Part shown: piece by piece, positions 1 through 8,560 of the stretch
Numbering within the stretch: position 1 is the first letter of the stretch
Layout of the letters: each line of letters begins with the position of its first letter
Assembly: GCA_017880865.1 (NCBI GenBank)
Contig: JADGRL010000006.1
Coordinates: 23,940 to 87,939 of the forward strand
Length of the DNA: 64,000 bases
Reading direction: 5' to 3'
Source of the DNA: Gallionella sp.
GTDB lineage: Bacteria > Pseudomonadota > Gammaproteobacteria > Burkholderiales > Gallionellaceae
Program-made: the position numbers and the translations under genes
Notes under the pieces: model-generated
What the model was told of the DNA's origin: nothing
Databases searched by the model: none
Seen by the model: only the letters and a program-made list of their open reading frames with translations

Positions 1-27
1 TGAGTTGAGTGTATGCGTTAGCCATAT

Positions 28-1308
28 TTACAGCCGCCACAATGTGATGCCGGCAGCTTCAATCGCCTCACACGAGTACGCCGATTTGATGTCGATAAAC
101 ACGCCGCCCGGCTTCAATTTTGCCAGCAATTGCATAACGGGCTGGCTGGTATATTCGTTGTGCGAAACCGCCGCAACAATGGCGTCCGCCTGATCAGGTA
201 GGGCACTCCATTCGATCAACGTGATGCCATATTCGTGCATGGCTTCTTTGGATTCGGCCAGCGGATCATGAACACTGACATCACAACCAAATTCCTGCAG
301 CTCTTTCACCAGGTCAGCGACTTTGCTGTTGCGCAGGTCGGGGCAGTTTTCCTTGAAGGTGAGGCCGAGTATGATGACCTTGGAGCCTTTAACACACCCA
401 CCCGCCTGAATGATTTTTTTCACAGTTTGCTGTGCCACATAGGCCGCCATGCCGTCATTGATGCGGCGACCTGCCAGAATGACTTGCGGATGGTAACCCA
501 GCATGTCTGCTTTGTGGGTCAAGTAATACGGGTCAACGCCGATGCAATGCCCTCCAACCAGACCGGGGCGAAATGGCAGGAAGTTCCATTTGCTCCCCGC
601 TGCTTTCAACACTTCCAGCGTGTCGATACCGATCTTGTTAAAGATGATGGCCAGCTCGTTCATCAAGGCGATGTTCAGGTCGCGCTGGGTGTTTTCGATG
701 ACCTTGGCGGCTTCGGCAACCTTGATGCTGCTGGCCGGATAAACACCCGCCGTAATAATGGAAGCGTAGACTTCGCTGACCGTCTTGAGTGTTTCCGGCG
801 TGTCGCCCGATACCACCTTGACGATCTTGGTGACGGTGCGTTCTTTGTCACCGGGGTTGATACGCTCAGGGCTGTAACCGACAAAGAAATCCTTTTTCCA
901 CTTGAGGCCGGAATGCTTTTCGATCAGCGGTATACATACTTCTTCTGTAGCACCGGGATAGACGGTGGATTCATAAACCACGATCGCACCGCGTTTGATG
1001 TATTTGCCAACCGCCTCAGAGCTCTTGATCAGCGGCGTAAAGTTCGGTTGGTGCGCATCATCCACTGGGGTGGGCACGGCAATGATAATGAAATCCGCTT
1101 CGCTCAAAATCTGCGGATCGGTATGACAGCTGAGTTGCGTTGCGGCACGCAAGTCTTCCGAACTGACTTCGCCGGTCGGATCAACGAAATTGCGATACGC
1201 GGCGATTTTCTCTGCTGACAGATCAACCCCGACCGTGGAATATTTTTTACCGAACTCGACTGCCAGTGGCAAACCGACATAACCAAGACCCACGACTGCG
1301 ATTTTCAT
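28..1308 (-). CDS. tviB: UDP-N-acetylhexosamine 6-dehydrogenase (TviB/WbpO type)
   Basis: A 426-residue nucleotide-sugar dehydrogenase. It should oxidise the C6 hydroxyl of a UDP-HexNAc (probably UDP-GalNAc or UDP-GlcNAc) to the uronic acid using two NAD+, giving a precursor for an acidic exopolysaccharide in the cytoplasm. The N-terminal Rossmann motif GLGYVGLP lies at residues 7-14. The catalytic cysteine is C255 in GGHCIGVDPYYL. Length is normal for the TviB/WbpO branch. It lies 180 bp downstream of the wzc-like gene on the same strand, so it probably belongs to the same polysaccharide locus, which continues left of the window. Family assignment is firm. The exact sugar is inferred from resemblance to TviB and is not proven. 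Confidence 0.9.
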   Translation of the reverse strand: MKIAVVGLGYVGLPLAVEFGKKYSTVGVDLSAEKIAAYRNFVDPTGEVSSEDLRAATQLSCHTDPQILSEADFIIIAVPTPVDDAHQPNFTPLIKSSEAVGKYIKRGAIVVYESTVYPGATEEVCIPLIEKHSGLKWKKDFFVGYSPERINPGDKERTVTKIVKVVSGDTPETLKTVSEVYASIITAGVYPASSIKVAEAAKVIENTQRDLNIALMNELAIIFNKIGIDTLEVLKAAGSKWNFLPFRPGLVGGHCIGVDPYYLTHKADMLGYHPQVILAGRRINDGMAAYVAQQTVKKIIQAGGCVKGSKVIILGLTFKENCPDLRNSKVADLVKELQEFGCDVSVHDPLAESKEAMHEYGITLIEWSALPDQADAIVAAVSHNEYTSQPVMQLLAKLKPGGVFIDIKSAYSCEAIEAAGITLWRL

Positions 1309-1488
1309 TACTATGAGCCTCTAATTATTTTGTGAGTTGAACCGCGAACCAAAAATTGGATTTACAGTATTTTTAGGGCAGCGGATATTTCAAATCCGCT
1401 TACTTAATCCTTTATGCCAAAAGGCCTAGATATATACTTCAGGCCTCTTGCTGTTTAGGTTAAACATCAACAAGCGCACATCCCACAC

Positions 1489-3699
1489 TTATGGGCTCTT
1501 GGTGTATTGCCGGTAAGCATCGCTGGAATAACGATATTTGCCATAGGTGTAGCCATATTTGCCGGGGCGTGCGCGCACTGCATTAAATACGATACCGGAC
1601 GCCTTGGCGCCGACCTGGGTCAGGCGCTTCACGGTTTCGTTCAGATCTCCCAGCGTGGTGACGCCCTCTCTGGTTACCAAAATGGTGGTGCCAACATGCT
1701 CGATCATCACGATGGCATCGGTGACCGCCAGCACGGGCGGGGTATCCAGCAATACCAGATCGTATTCCGAGGACACTCTTTCCAGCAGTTGTTTCAAGTT
1801 GCCGTGCATCAGCAATAGATGTGGAGCGGAAGACAGAGCACCGGTTGGGATGAAATCCAGATTGGGCAGGATGTTGCGGTGCACTACCTGTTCCAGGGTG
1901 CGCTCACCCGCAACCAGTTCCGCCATGCCATTGTCGCGCGGCATGCCGACATACTGGTTGATGTGGCCCTTGCGCAGGTCAAGGTCCATCAGCAATACGC
2001 GCTTGCCGGATGCAGCCAGCACCGCCGCCGCATTCACCGAAACAAACGATTTACCCACGCCCGGCGTTGGCCCGGTGATCATGACCAGATTGTTTTTGGC
2101 ATCCTGCATGGCAAACTGCAGCGCGGTGCGGAAGCTGCGCAGGCTTTCAATGGCCGCATCGTGTGCATCGACGTGTTCCAGCACGAACATGCCCGCCGCC
2201 TTCGCATTGATCTTTTCATTCAGGCTGCTCTGCATTGCGCTGATAGGCACGTTGGCGAACACCACCAAACCGGTGCGCTCTTCGATCTCATGCGAATCTT
2301 CAATGCCACCGAACATGAATTTCCTGACGAAAGCGGCGCCCACGCCCAGCAGCACGCCTACCAAAAGGAACAGGCCAAAAGCCATCAAACGTTTCGGCTT
2401 GATCGCATCTTCGGGCACCACCGCGCTGTCGACGATGCGCACGTTACCGGTTTTGCCGGCCTTGAGCAGGCGCAATTGTTGTGCCGTATTCAGCAGGCTG
2501 GTGTAGAGCTCGGAATTGATCTTGACGTCACGCGTCAGACCGAGCAATTGGCGTTCCAGACTGGGCAGCTTGCGGATCTCTTCATCCACGCGGGCTATTT
2601 CTTTTTGCTGCCCGGCGATCTGCGCATCCACCGCTTCCACTGCCGGGTGCGCGAGAGTCAGGCGATTGAGCAACTCTGCGCGTTTGATCCTTAGCTCGCC
2701 CAATTTGGTTTGCGCCTCGACAGAGCGCTTCAGGATCAGCTTCACTTCTTCGCTCAGATCAACCGAGCCGCGCGCATTGCGCAGCGCGACGTAGCGCGCC
2801 TCCGCGTCTTCCATGCTTTGTTTCACGTCGGGCAGATAAGTATCCAGAAAGGTCAGCGTCTTCTCGGCTTCGGCCGATTTGCGCTCGATGTTTTGCTGCA
2901 CATACCCCCGGCCGATCTCATTCAGGATATCGGTGATGCGCAGCGGGTCTGCGCCTTCCATGCTGACGCTCAGGATGCCGGACTGCTTGCCTTTTTCGCT
3001 GATGTTGAGTTGGCCTTGCAGTCTCTCGACCGTCTTCAGATGGGAATGACAGCGGAGGATGAAGCGGACCCCGGGATTGGCTGCCAACTGGGCTACCAGC
3101 AATGTGATGTTGCCGCCAGCGTAAGGGATCGTTTCGCTCTTGCCCACTTGTCCGTGGAACTGCAGATCGTCCATGCTCAGCAAGTATCCCCCCTGCTCTT
3201 CTGCAGTGAGGGTAAAGGTCTTTTCCTGCGCGCCCGCAGGCACCACGAATTGGCCGATCTCGATATGCTCGTTGCCCCAGGCATAGCCGCCCAGTCCCAG
3301 CAGCCCCGGTTGCGAGAGCGTGTCTCGCTGCTTGGCCAGCCATGCGCCGACGAAGGGGAAGTAGCGGGGATGCACTTCCATATCCAGATGCAGATTGTCT
3401 ACCGCATGCGCGACCACCATGCGCGAGCGCAATATCTCGATCTCGGCAGTAGCCGCGGTTTTGGTATCGTACAGCGCTGAAAGATCGCTCAGCGCATTCT
3501 TGGCCGGGTTGCTGGCTTCCTCGATCTGGATCATCATTTCAGATTGATATACAGGGGTCGCCAGGATGACATACGCCAGCCCCAGCAGCGCGAATAGCGC
3601 AACCACCGCCGCGATCAGCTTGCGCTGAAAATACAGGGTATCCAGCAACTGGACCAGATTGATTTCGTCTTCTTCCATGGCAAGCTTTTCAGGGTTCAT
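1489..3699 (-). CDS. wzc: Polysaccharide co-polymerase / tyrosine autokinase (Wzc-like)
   Basis: Inner-membrane Wzz-type chain-length regulator fused to a BY-kinase, 736 residues. The N-terminal Wzz domain has a first membrane helix near residues 30-50. A long periplasmic coiled coil follows, and a second helix (MAFGLFLLVGVLLGVGAAF) lies near residues 440-460. The cytoplasmic kinase has Walker A GPTPGVGKS at about 543-551, A' LLMDLDLRKG, and Walker B LVLLDTPP. The tail carries seven tyrosines in its last ~22 residues, the usual autophosphorylation cluster. A start at 3699 is preferred because the longer frame would run into the phosphatase gene. It works with the Wzb phosphatase and Wza channel immediately upstream to control polymer length and export. 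Confidence 0.93.
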   Translation of the reverse strand: MNPEKLAMEEDEINLVQLLDTLYFQRKLIAAVVALFALLGLAYVILATPVYQSEMMIQIEEASNPAKNALSDLSALYDTKTAATAEIEILRSRMVVAHAVDNLHLDMEVHPRYFPFVGAWLAKQRDTLSQPGLLGLGGYAWGNEHIEIGQFVVPAGAQEKTFTLTAEEQGGYLLSMDDLQFHGQVGKSETIPYAGGNITLLVAQLAANPGVRFILRCHSHLKTVERLQGQLNISEKGKQSGILSVSMEGADPLRITDILNEIGRGYVQQNIERKSAEAEKTLTFLDTYLPDVKQSMEDAEARYVALRNARGSVDLSEEVKLILKRSVEAQTKLGELRIKRAELLNRLTLAHPAVEAVDAQIAGQQKEIARVDEEIRKLPSLERQLLGLTRDVKINSELYTSLLNTAQQLRLLKAGKTGNVRIVDSAVVPEDAIKPKRLMAFGLFLLVGVLLGVGAAFVRKFMFGGIEDSHEIEERTGLVVFANVPISAMQSSLNEKINAKAAGMFVLEHVDAHDAAIESLRSFRTALQFAMQDAKNNLVMITGPTPGVGKSFVSVNAAAVLAASGKRVLLMDLDLRKGHINQYVGMPRDNGMAELVAGERTLEQVVHRNILPNLDFIPTGALSSAPHLLLMHGNLKQLLERVSSEYDLVLLDTPPVLAVTDAIVMIEHVGTTILVTREGVTTLGDLNETVKRLTQVGAKASGIVFNAVRARPGKYGYTYGKYRYSSDAYRQYTKSP

Positions 3700-3710
3700 T
3701 ATATTAAAGC

Positions 3711-4163
3711 TCAGCGGGCTGTCTTTACGGTGGTCGACCGGATGCGCTCCACCCACGCAGCCACACCCTGCTGTATCAGTCCGGCTGCCTCGCGAAAGGC
3801 ATCCAGCTCCTGCCGGTAGGGGTCGCCGATATCGAATTTGCCAGATTCACCCATGCGAAACGCCTTGCCCCGGCACAGCGGATATTGCTGTTCCAGATGG
3901 CGCTTCTGTTCCATATCCATCACCAGCACCAGATCTGCTGCGACGACCATCCAGCTTTCCAATTGCCGCGCCCGATGCGCGCTGATGTCAATGCCTTGCT
4001 GCTGCATCAGCGCAACGGCATGCGGGTCTGCCGGCTGGCCCACCAGTGCGCCCAGTCCTGCCGACGAAACATCATGGCCGGGCAAAGCCTGCTTGAGCAG
4101 GCCTTCCGCCATCGGGCTGCGGCAGATATTGCCGATGCACAGGACAAGGATGCGCTTGATCAT
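3711..4163 (-). CDS. wzb: Low-molecular-weight protein tyrosine phosphatase (Wzb-like)
   Basis: A 150-residue cytoplasmic phosphatase expected to dephosphorylate the tyrosine tail of the adjacent Wzc-like kinase, cycling it between states during polysaccharide polymerisation. The P-loop C-X5-R is CIGNICRSP, with nucleophile Cys9. The general-acid Asp is in GDPYRQ near residue 117. The start codon overlaps the stop of wza in an ATGA arrangement, and the gene ends 11 bp before the wzc start, so the three genes form a tight wza-wzb-wzc unit. Length and motifs are standard for the family. An arsenate-reductase reading is unlikely given the DP motif and the neighbours. Confidence 0.93.
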   Translation of the reverse strand: MIKRILVLCIGNICRSPMAEGLLKQALPGHDVSSAGLGALVGQPADPHAVALMQQQGIDISAHRARQLESWMVVAADLVLVMDMEQKRHLEQQYPLCRGKAFRMGESGKFDIGDPYRQELDAFREAAGLIQQGVAAWVERIRSTTVKTAR

Positions 4164-5284
4164 TTGATGATACTGAGGTACTTGCTATCCACCACCAGCT
4201 GCGCGGTTGGCAGGATCAGGTTGACCACGCGGTTCCAGCGCGTCAGCGCGGTGGCGTCGACATAGATCACATCCTTGGCTTGCAGCTCGAAGCTTTCCGC
4301 CAGCGCCAGCGCCACCGGTGATGCCGCGTCCAGATGATAGACCAGCGGATGTGTATCGCCGGTATTGCGCACTACATAGATCTGCCGCGGTTCACCGCTG
4401 GAGGTGCTGACCCCGCCCGCTTCACCCAGCGCTTCGTTGAGACTCATCCGGCCATTGTGCGGCAATAAGGTAGTGGGTTTGGTGACCTCGCCCAACACGA
4501 ACACTTTGCCTTCCTCGCGCGGAGGGACGCGCACCATATCGCCGTTTTCCAGCAGGATGCGCGACGGGTCGACACCGTGCGCGGCCAGCTGCGGCACGTT
4601 GACCACATAGTTTTTCCCGGCTCGGCTCAAGGTCAGCGAGCTCAGGTCGCCCAGGGCTGTTGCCCCGCCTGCCCGGCTCAATGCCTCGGGCAAGGTCATC
4701 GGGATATCGATGATGGGCAAAATGCCGGGGGTTTTTATCTCGCCATCCATATACAGGCGCTTGCTGCGGTAAGACGCTACCCGCACTTCCAGTTCGGGTT
4801 TCTTGATGAATTTTTCGTAGCGCTGAATCAGCAGTTCATGCAGTCCGCGCTCGGTCAAGCCGGCCACCTGGACTGCCCCGACATAGGGCAGATGGACCTG
4901 CCCTTCCGAATCGACCGCGTAGCCCGAGGTCACCAGACTATCCGCCGCACTGTTGGGGATGGGGGCCATCACGACGGAAACACTCGTCGTCATTTCAGTC
5001 AGGCCGAACATCACGACGGAAATGACATCATTGATCCCGACCGTGTACGGCTTGGGATCGGCGAACAGCAGGCTTGCTTGCTGCTGGATGGATTTATCCC
5101 GGGTCGCGCGCTCTTCCTGCAGCAGTTGCGGGGTGATCTCTTTCAATACCGGCTCTACTCCCGACTGCGCTACACCGCTGCCCATATTCATGCCCGGCGC
5201 GGCGCTGCAGGCAGCCAGAACCAGCGCGGTCAGAAATATTCCCAGCTTGGAGACAAGGGCGGACTTCGATAGATTGCAGGTCAT
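4160..5284 (-). CDS. wza: Polysaccharide export outer-membrane lipoprotein (Wza-like)
   Basis: A 374-residue outer-membrane export protein. From the start at 5284 the N-terminus is a lipoprotein signal peptide ending in lipobox LAAC (Cys26). The longer frame (to 5359) would put an unlikely extension before that signal. The body has the polysaccharide-export domain (YTVGINDVISVVMFG, then PYVGAVQVAGLTERGL) followed by SLBB-type repeats (GEIKTPGILPI and GEVTKPTTLLP). It should form the octameric channel through which the polymer leaves the cell. It overlaps wzb by 4 bp. A truncated relative lies directly upstream. Confidence 0.92.
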   Translation of the reverse strand: MTCNLSKSALVSKLGIFLTALVLAACSAAPGMNMGSGVAQSGVEPVLKEITPQLLQEERATRDKSIQQQASLLFADPKPYTVGINDVISVVMFGLTEMTTSVSVVMAPIPNSAADSLVTSGYAVDSEGQVHLPYVGAVQVAGLTERGLHELLIQRYEKFIKKPELEVRVASYRSKRLYMDGEIKTPGILPIIDIPMTLPEALSRAGGATALGDLSSLTLSRAGKNYVVNVPQLAAHGVDPSRILLENGDMVRVPPREEGKVFVLGEVTKPTTLLPHNGRMSLNEALGEAGGVSTSSGEPRQIYVVRNTGDTHPLVYHLDAASPVALALAESFELQAKDVIYVDATALTRWNRVVNLILPTAQLVVDSKYLSIIK

Positions 5285-5370
5285 AACGGGACTTTTCAAT
5301 TGTTGAGCATCCCACACAGGATGCCGTGCAAGTTTAAAAAACGCTCGCAACATTAACACATTACGTCCAT

Positions 5371-5668
5371 TTAGTGATGCTTGCTTTCATCGCCCGCGCC
5401 GATTTTATAAGACTGCGGCGGCAGCATTATTGCGGAAAGGTCGGCGTGAATTCCGGTTCTAGCCAGCTGTTGCTCTTGCTGTATTAGCTGCGAGGTAATG
5501 GTTTTGATGATCGGGGTGACGGCAAGAGCGCCATTGACTGGCTCGACCCTGGCATTGCTGTCATCGAAGTGCATCCCGAGATGCAAGCGCACAACCCGAC
5601 AGGAATGCAATCAAAATGCTGGCGATAATTATTCGCGTGAAGCGTAGGTGAGGACTATTAAATCTCAT
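5371..5668 (-). pseudogene. Remnant of a second wza (frameshifted, truncated)
   Basis: Reading the minus strand from the ATG at 5668 gives a lipoprotein signal peptide with lipobox LSGC, but that frame stops after 35 codons (5561). Shifting by one base near 5580 gives a second frame that continues with MHFDDSNARVEPV and PPQSYKIGAGD. These align with the start of the intact neighbour (GMNMGSGVAQSGVEPV and PKPYTVGIND). The homology ends at about 5375, 86 bp before the real wza start. So this is the first ~100 codons of a wza copy, broken by one frameshift and lacking the rest. A short functional lipoprotein is possible but unlikely. Confidence 0.7.
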
Positions 5669-5886
5669 GCTTGCTTATCAAAACCCATGTTGTATATAAA
5701 AACAAATAGTGTGGAGCCCGCACACCTCTTAAACTCCTGCTCTCACTGTAAAAAATGCCGTTCATCTTAACACCTGACGCGTCTTTTCGCCGAATGAACC
5801 TTTGATTGCACACATACCAAGCATGAATATAAGCCGCACCTACGGCGAAATCGAACCAGTTTAGCCTTATATAATTTCAATTGTAG

Positions 5887-5915
5887 TTGATATGGCGGCT
5901 CGCTTCGTGGATAAT
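5887..5915 (+). promoter_or_regulatory. Sigma-70 promoter of tRNA-Leu
   Basis: A -35 box TTGATA (5887-5892) and a -10 box GATAAT (5910-5915) are separated by exactly 17 bp. The expected start is near 5922, about six bases before the mature tRNA. The rest of 5669-5886 holds no gene I can support. Confidence 0.6.
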
Positions 5916-5927
5916 GCGCCCCGCTTA

Positions 5928-6014
5928 GCCGGGGTGATGGAATTGGTAGACGTGCCGGACTCAAAATCCGGTGCCAGAAATGGCGTGGGGGTTCAATTCC
6001 CCCCCCCGGCACCA
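5928..6014 (+). tRNA. tRNA-Leu (anticodon CAA)
   Basis: An 87-nt class II tRNA with encoded CCA. The acceptor stem GCCGGGG pairs with CCCCGGC. The anticodon stem CCGGA/TCCGG encloses the loop CTCAAAA, placing CAA at positions 34-36, so it decodes UUG. A long variable arm (TGCCAGAAATGGCG) and T-arm GGGGG-TTCAATT-CCCCC are present. It stands alone between the polysaccharide locus and the chemosensory cluster and faces away from the polysaccharide genes. Confidence 0.95.
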
Positions 6015-6073
6015 CTAAGCGCTCTTACAAATTGGCTCAGCCCAATTACAAAATGCCTACGGGATTCTCCCTG

Positions 6074-7318
6074 CTAAATTAAATCTATCGAAGTTTTTTG
6101 CCAGGACTGTATCCATGCGGACAGATCGCCGGCGGGCATCGGGCGGGCGATAAAATAACCCTGCGCGAGATCACATTCCGTTCTGCGCAGAAAATCCCAG
6201 TCTGCCCGGTCCTCTACCCCTTCCGCCACGGTCTCCATGCCTAGTTGCTTCGCCAGGCTGAGGCTGGAATCAAACAGCGCCCGCAGTGTGTCGTTGGCCC
6301 AGGCACCGTGCACGAAACTCTGGTCTATCTTGAGCTCATCGAATGGAATGTCGCGCAACTGGGCCAGAGAAGAATTCCCAGTGCCAAAATCGTCGATGGA
6401 TAGTTTGAATCGCTTCAGACGCAACCGGGTCAGGATTTCGAGCGGTGCGCGCGCGTCCCGCATCAACTGGCTTTCCGTCACCTCCAGCACCACGCTTTGC
6501 GGAGACACGCCCGCTGCGGCGACTTGTGCGGCGACAAAATCTGCAAAATCCAGCGAGGCCAGATTATCCATGGAGACATTGATCGACACGCGCAACTTCA
6601 ATCCGGATTCTTCCCAACGCCTGATCTGGGCCAATGCGTTATCCAGCACCACGCGGGTCAGGTCGTCAATCAGTCCGTTCGCTTCCGCCACGCCGATGAA
6701 CTGGTCGGGGAACACCATCCCGTCCTGCGGATGCTGCCAGCGCACCAGAGATTCAGCGCCCACCACTTCACCCGTGGCGATCACCACCTTGGGCTGGTAA
6801 TAATTGACCAGTTCGCCGTTGGCGATGGCGGCGCGCACCTCGTCCGCAGTATAAATTTTCTTTGTCGAATTTTTTTTCGGCGCACCGGAGGAATCGTCTT
6901 GCGTCGGCGCCGTCCACTTCTCCAGCAACACCGCCAGCCCTTCCGGCGAGGCTGGCTTGTGCAGGTGGCCCAGCACCGGAATTTTATGCGCCCGCACCAG
7001 CTTCTCGACAGACTGCTGCATGCGTTCATCTTCTCCGCTCACCAGAATGAGGGCACCCGCATAATGGTGTTCGACCAGGCGGCGCGCGAACTCGACCCCA
7101 TCCATCTGCGGCATATTGAGATCCAGCAATATCAGATTCGGTGATCGGTCCGAATCATCAACCCGCTCCAGCGCGGCGTGGCCGTTGTCGCAGGTGCTGA
7201 CCTGGGCGTAGCCGAGGTTCGTCAGCATGCGCGCCAACAGTTTGAGCATGAAGGGCTCGTCGTCGAGCACCAGCACCCTGACTGCGGATTTGTTATTCAC
7301 GATTTCACCGGTATCCAT
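6074..7318 (-). CDS. Response regulator with EAL phosphodiesterase domain (intact)
   Basis: A 414-residue REC-EAL protein expected to hydrolyse c-di-GMP to pGpG when its receiver is phosphorylated. The receiver spans residues ~12-135, with phosphoacceptor Asp66 in LLDLNMPQMDG and Lys in LHKP. The EAL domain spans ~155-405 and keeps every catalytic position I can check: E189 (ESLVRW), N247, E282, the D309-D310 pair (DDFGTG), K330, E366 and E369 (AEGVE), and Q386. It overlaps the end of the upstream paralogue by 14 bp, so the two are co-transcribed. Position at the end of a Wsp-like cluster makes it the likely output enzyme of the CheA-like kinase. Phosphorylation by that kinase is inferred from context. 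Confidence 0.9.
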   Translation of the reverse strand: MDTGEIVNNKSAVRVLVLDDEPFMLKLLARMLTNLGYAQVSTCDNGHAALERVDDSDRSPNLILLDLNMPQMDGVEFARRLVEHHYAGALILVSGEDERMQQSVEKLVRAHKIPVLGHLHKPASPEGLAVLLEKWTAPTQDDSSGAPKKNSTKKIYTADEVRAAIANGELVNYYQPKVVIATGEVVGAESLVRWQHPQDGMVFPDQFIGVAEANGLIDDLTRVVLDNALAQIRRWEESGLKLRVSINVSMDNLASLDFADFVAAQVAAAGVSPQSVVLEVTESQLMRDARAPLEILTRLRLKRFKLSIDDFGTGNSSLAQLRDIPFDELKIDQSFVHGAWANDTLRALFDSSLSLAKQLGMETVAEGVEDRADWDFLRRTECDLAQGYFIARPMPAGDLSAWIQSWQKTSIDLI

Positions 7319-8516
7319 TGCTCACCCGCTTATGCCAGTCCGTTATCCAGTCGGGTAATTTGGCGGCAGGCATAGGCCGGGCAATGAAATTGCCTTGTGC
7401 GAGATTGCAGCCTGTGCTGCGCAACAGATCCCAGTCGCCCAGGTCTTCCACCCCTACGGCGACGGTTTCCATGTTCAATTCCCTTGCCGTGGCCAGACCG
7501 GTGTCATATTCCGCTCGTATTGTGACGTCGGTGCATACGCCATGCATGATGTTCCGGTCTATTTTAAGTTCGTCAAAGGGAACATCGCGCAACTGGCTCA
7601 GGTTGGAATGCCCGGTGCCAAAGTTGTCAATCGAAAGCCGAAAGTGCTTGAGACGTAGACGTGCCAGCGTTTCCAGCGGCACGCGCAGCTCCTTCTGCAA
7701 CAGGCGAGCTTCCGTCACTTCCAGCACCACCTGCTGCGGCGGCACATCGGCCCTGGCCGCCAATTCGGCGGCAGTATCCGCAAAATCCAATGATGCCAGG
7801 TTATCCATGGACACATTGACCGCCAGTTGCAGCGACAGTCCAGCCTTTTGCCAAGCCTGTGCCTGGGCCAGCGCGCTGGTCAACACCACACGGGTCAGGT
7901 CGTTGATCAGATCGTGTGCTTCCGCCACGCCGATGAACTGATCCGGCAACACCATGCCGTCCACAGGATGGTTCCAGCGCACCAGTGTTTCCACCCCCAT
8001 CACCCGTCCGGTCTCGACATCGACCTTGGGGTGATAGTAATTGACCAGCTCGCCGTTGGCGATCGCTGCGCGCAGCTCATCAGCACCATAAATTTTCTTC
8101 GTCGTCCCGTAATCCGGTTGCGATGGCGTGGCCCACTTCGCCAGCACGGCCATCAGAGCTTCCGGCGTCACCGGCTTGTCCAGACGGCCCAATAATTTTA
8201 TTTTGTACGCCTGTATCATTTTCTGAGTGGTCTGCAACACGTGCTGATCTTCGCCGCTCACCAGAATGAGGCTGCCGGCGTAACGCCGCTCGACCAGCTT
8301 GCGCACGAACTCGGTCCCGTCCATTTGGGGCATGTTCAAATCCAGCAAAATCAGATTGGGAGAGTCGGGACCATCAAACAACGCCAGCGCTGCATGTCCA
8401 TTGTCGCAAGAGGTGATCGAAGTAAACCCCATGTTCGCCAGCATACGTGCCAGCAACTTGAGCATCGTGGGTTCATCGTCGAGCAGCAAAATATTGATCG
8501 CAGTTTTTTTGGGCAT
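7305..8516 (-). CDS. Response regulator with degenerate EAL domain
   Basis: A 403-residue REC-EAL paralogue of the downstream gene. The receiver is complete (Asp59; Lys in RLDKP). In the EAL domain E176, N234, E269, D297, K318, E357 and Q374 are kept. The second Asp of the DDFG motif is Asn298 (DNFGTG), and the first Glu of AEGVE is Val354 (AVGVE). In studied EAL enzymes these correspond to a metal ligand and the proposed general base, so this protein is probably inactive as a phosphodiesterase and may bind c-di-GMP or a partner. The start at 8516 is chosen because it begins directly before the receiver and has an A/G-rich ribosome site. Longer frames lack receiver homology. Confidence 0.87.
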   Translation of the reverse strand: MPKKTAINILLLDDEPTMLKLLARMLANMGFTSITSCDNGHAALALFDGPDSPNLILLDLNMPQMDGTEFVRKLVERRYAGSLILVSGEDQHVLQTTQKMIQAYKIKLLGRLDKPVTPEALMAVLAKWATPSQPDYGTTKKIYGADELRAAIANGELVNYYHPKVDVETGRVMGVETLVRWNHPVDGMVLPDQFIGVAEAHDLINDLTRVVLTSALAQAQAWQKAGLSLQLAVNVSMDNLASLDFADTAAELAARADVPPQQVVLEVTEARLLQKELRVPLETLARLRLKHFRLSIDNFGTGHSNLSQLRDVPFDELKIDRNIMHGVCTDVTIRAEYDTGLATARELNMETVAVGVEDLGDWDLLRSTGCNLAQGNFIARPMPAAKLPDWITDWHKRVSNGYR

Positions 8517-8560
8517 GATTTCTTTCTTTTTATTCCCGTTCTCTCCAAAGGGGAGCGCGC

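Noticed and set aside
1414..1452. AGGCCT...AGGCCT pair downstream of wzc as a terminator
   Set aside because: Only 6 bp of stem with a large loop; too weak to list as a feature.
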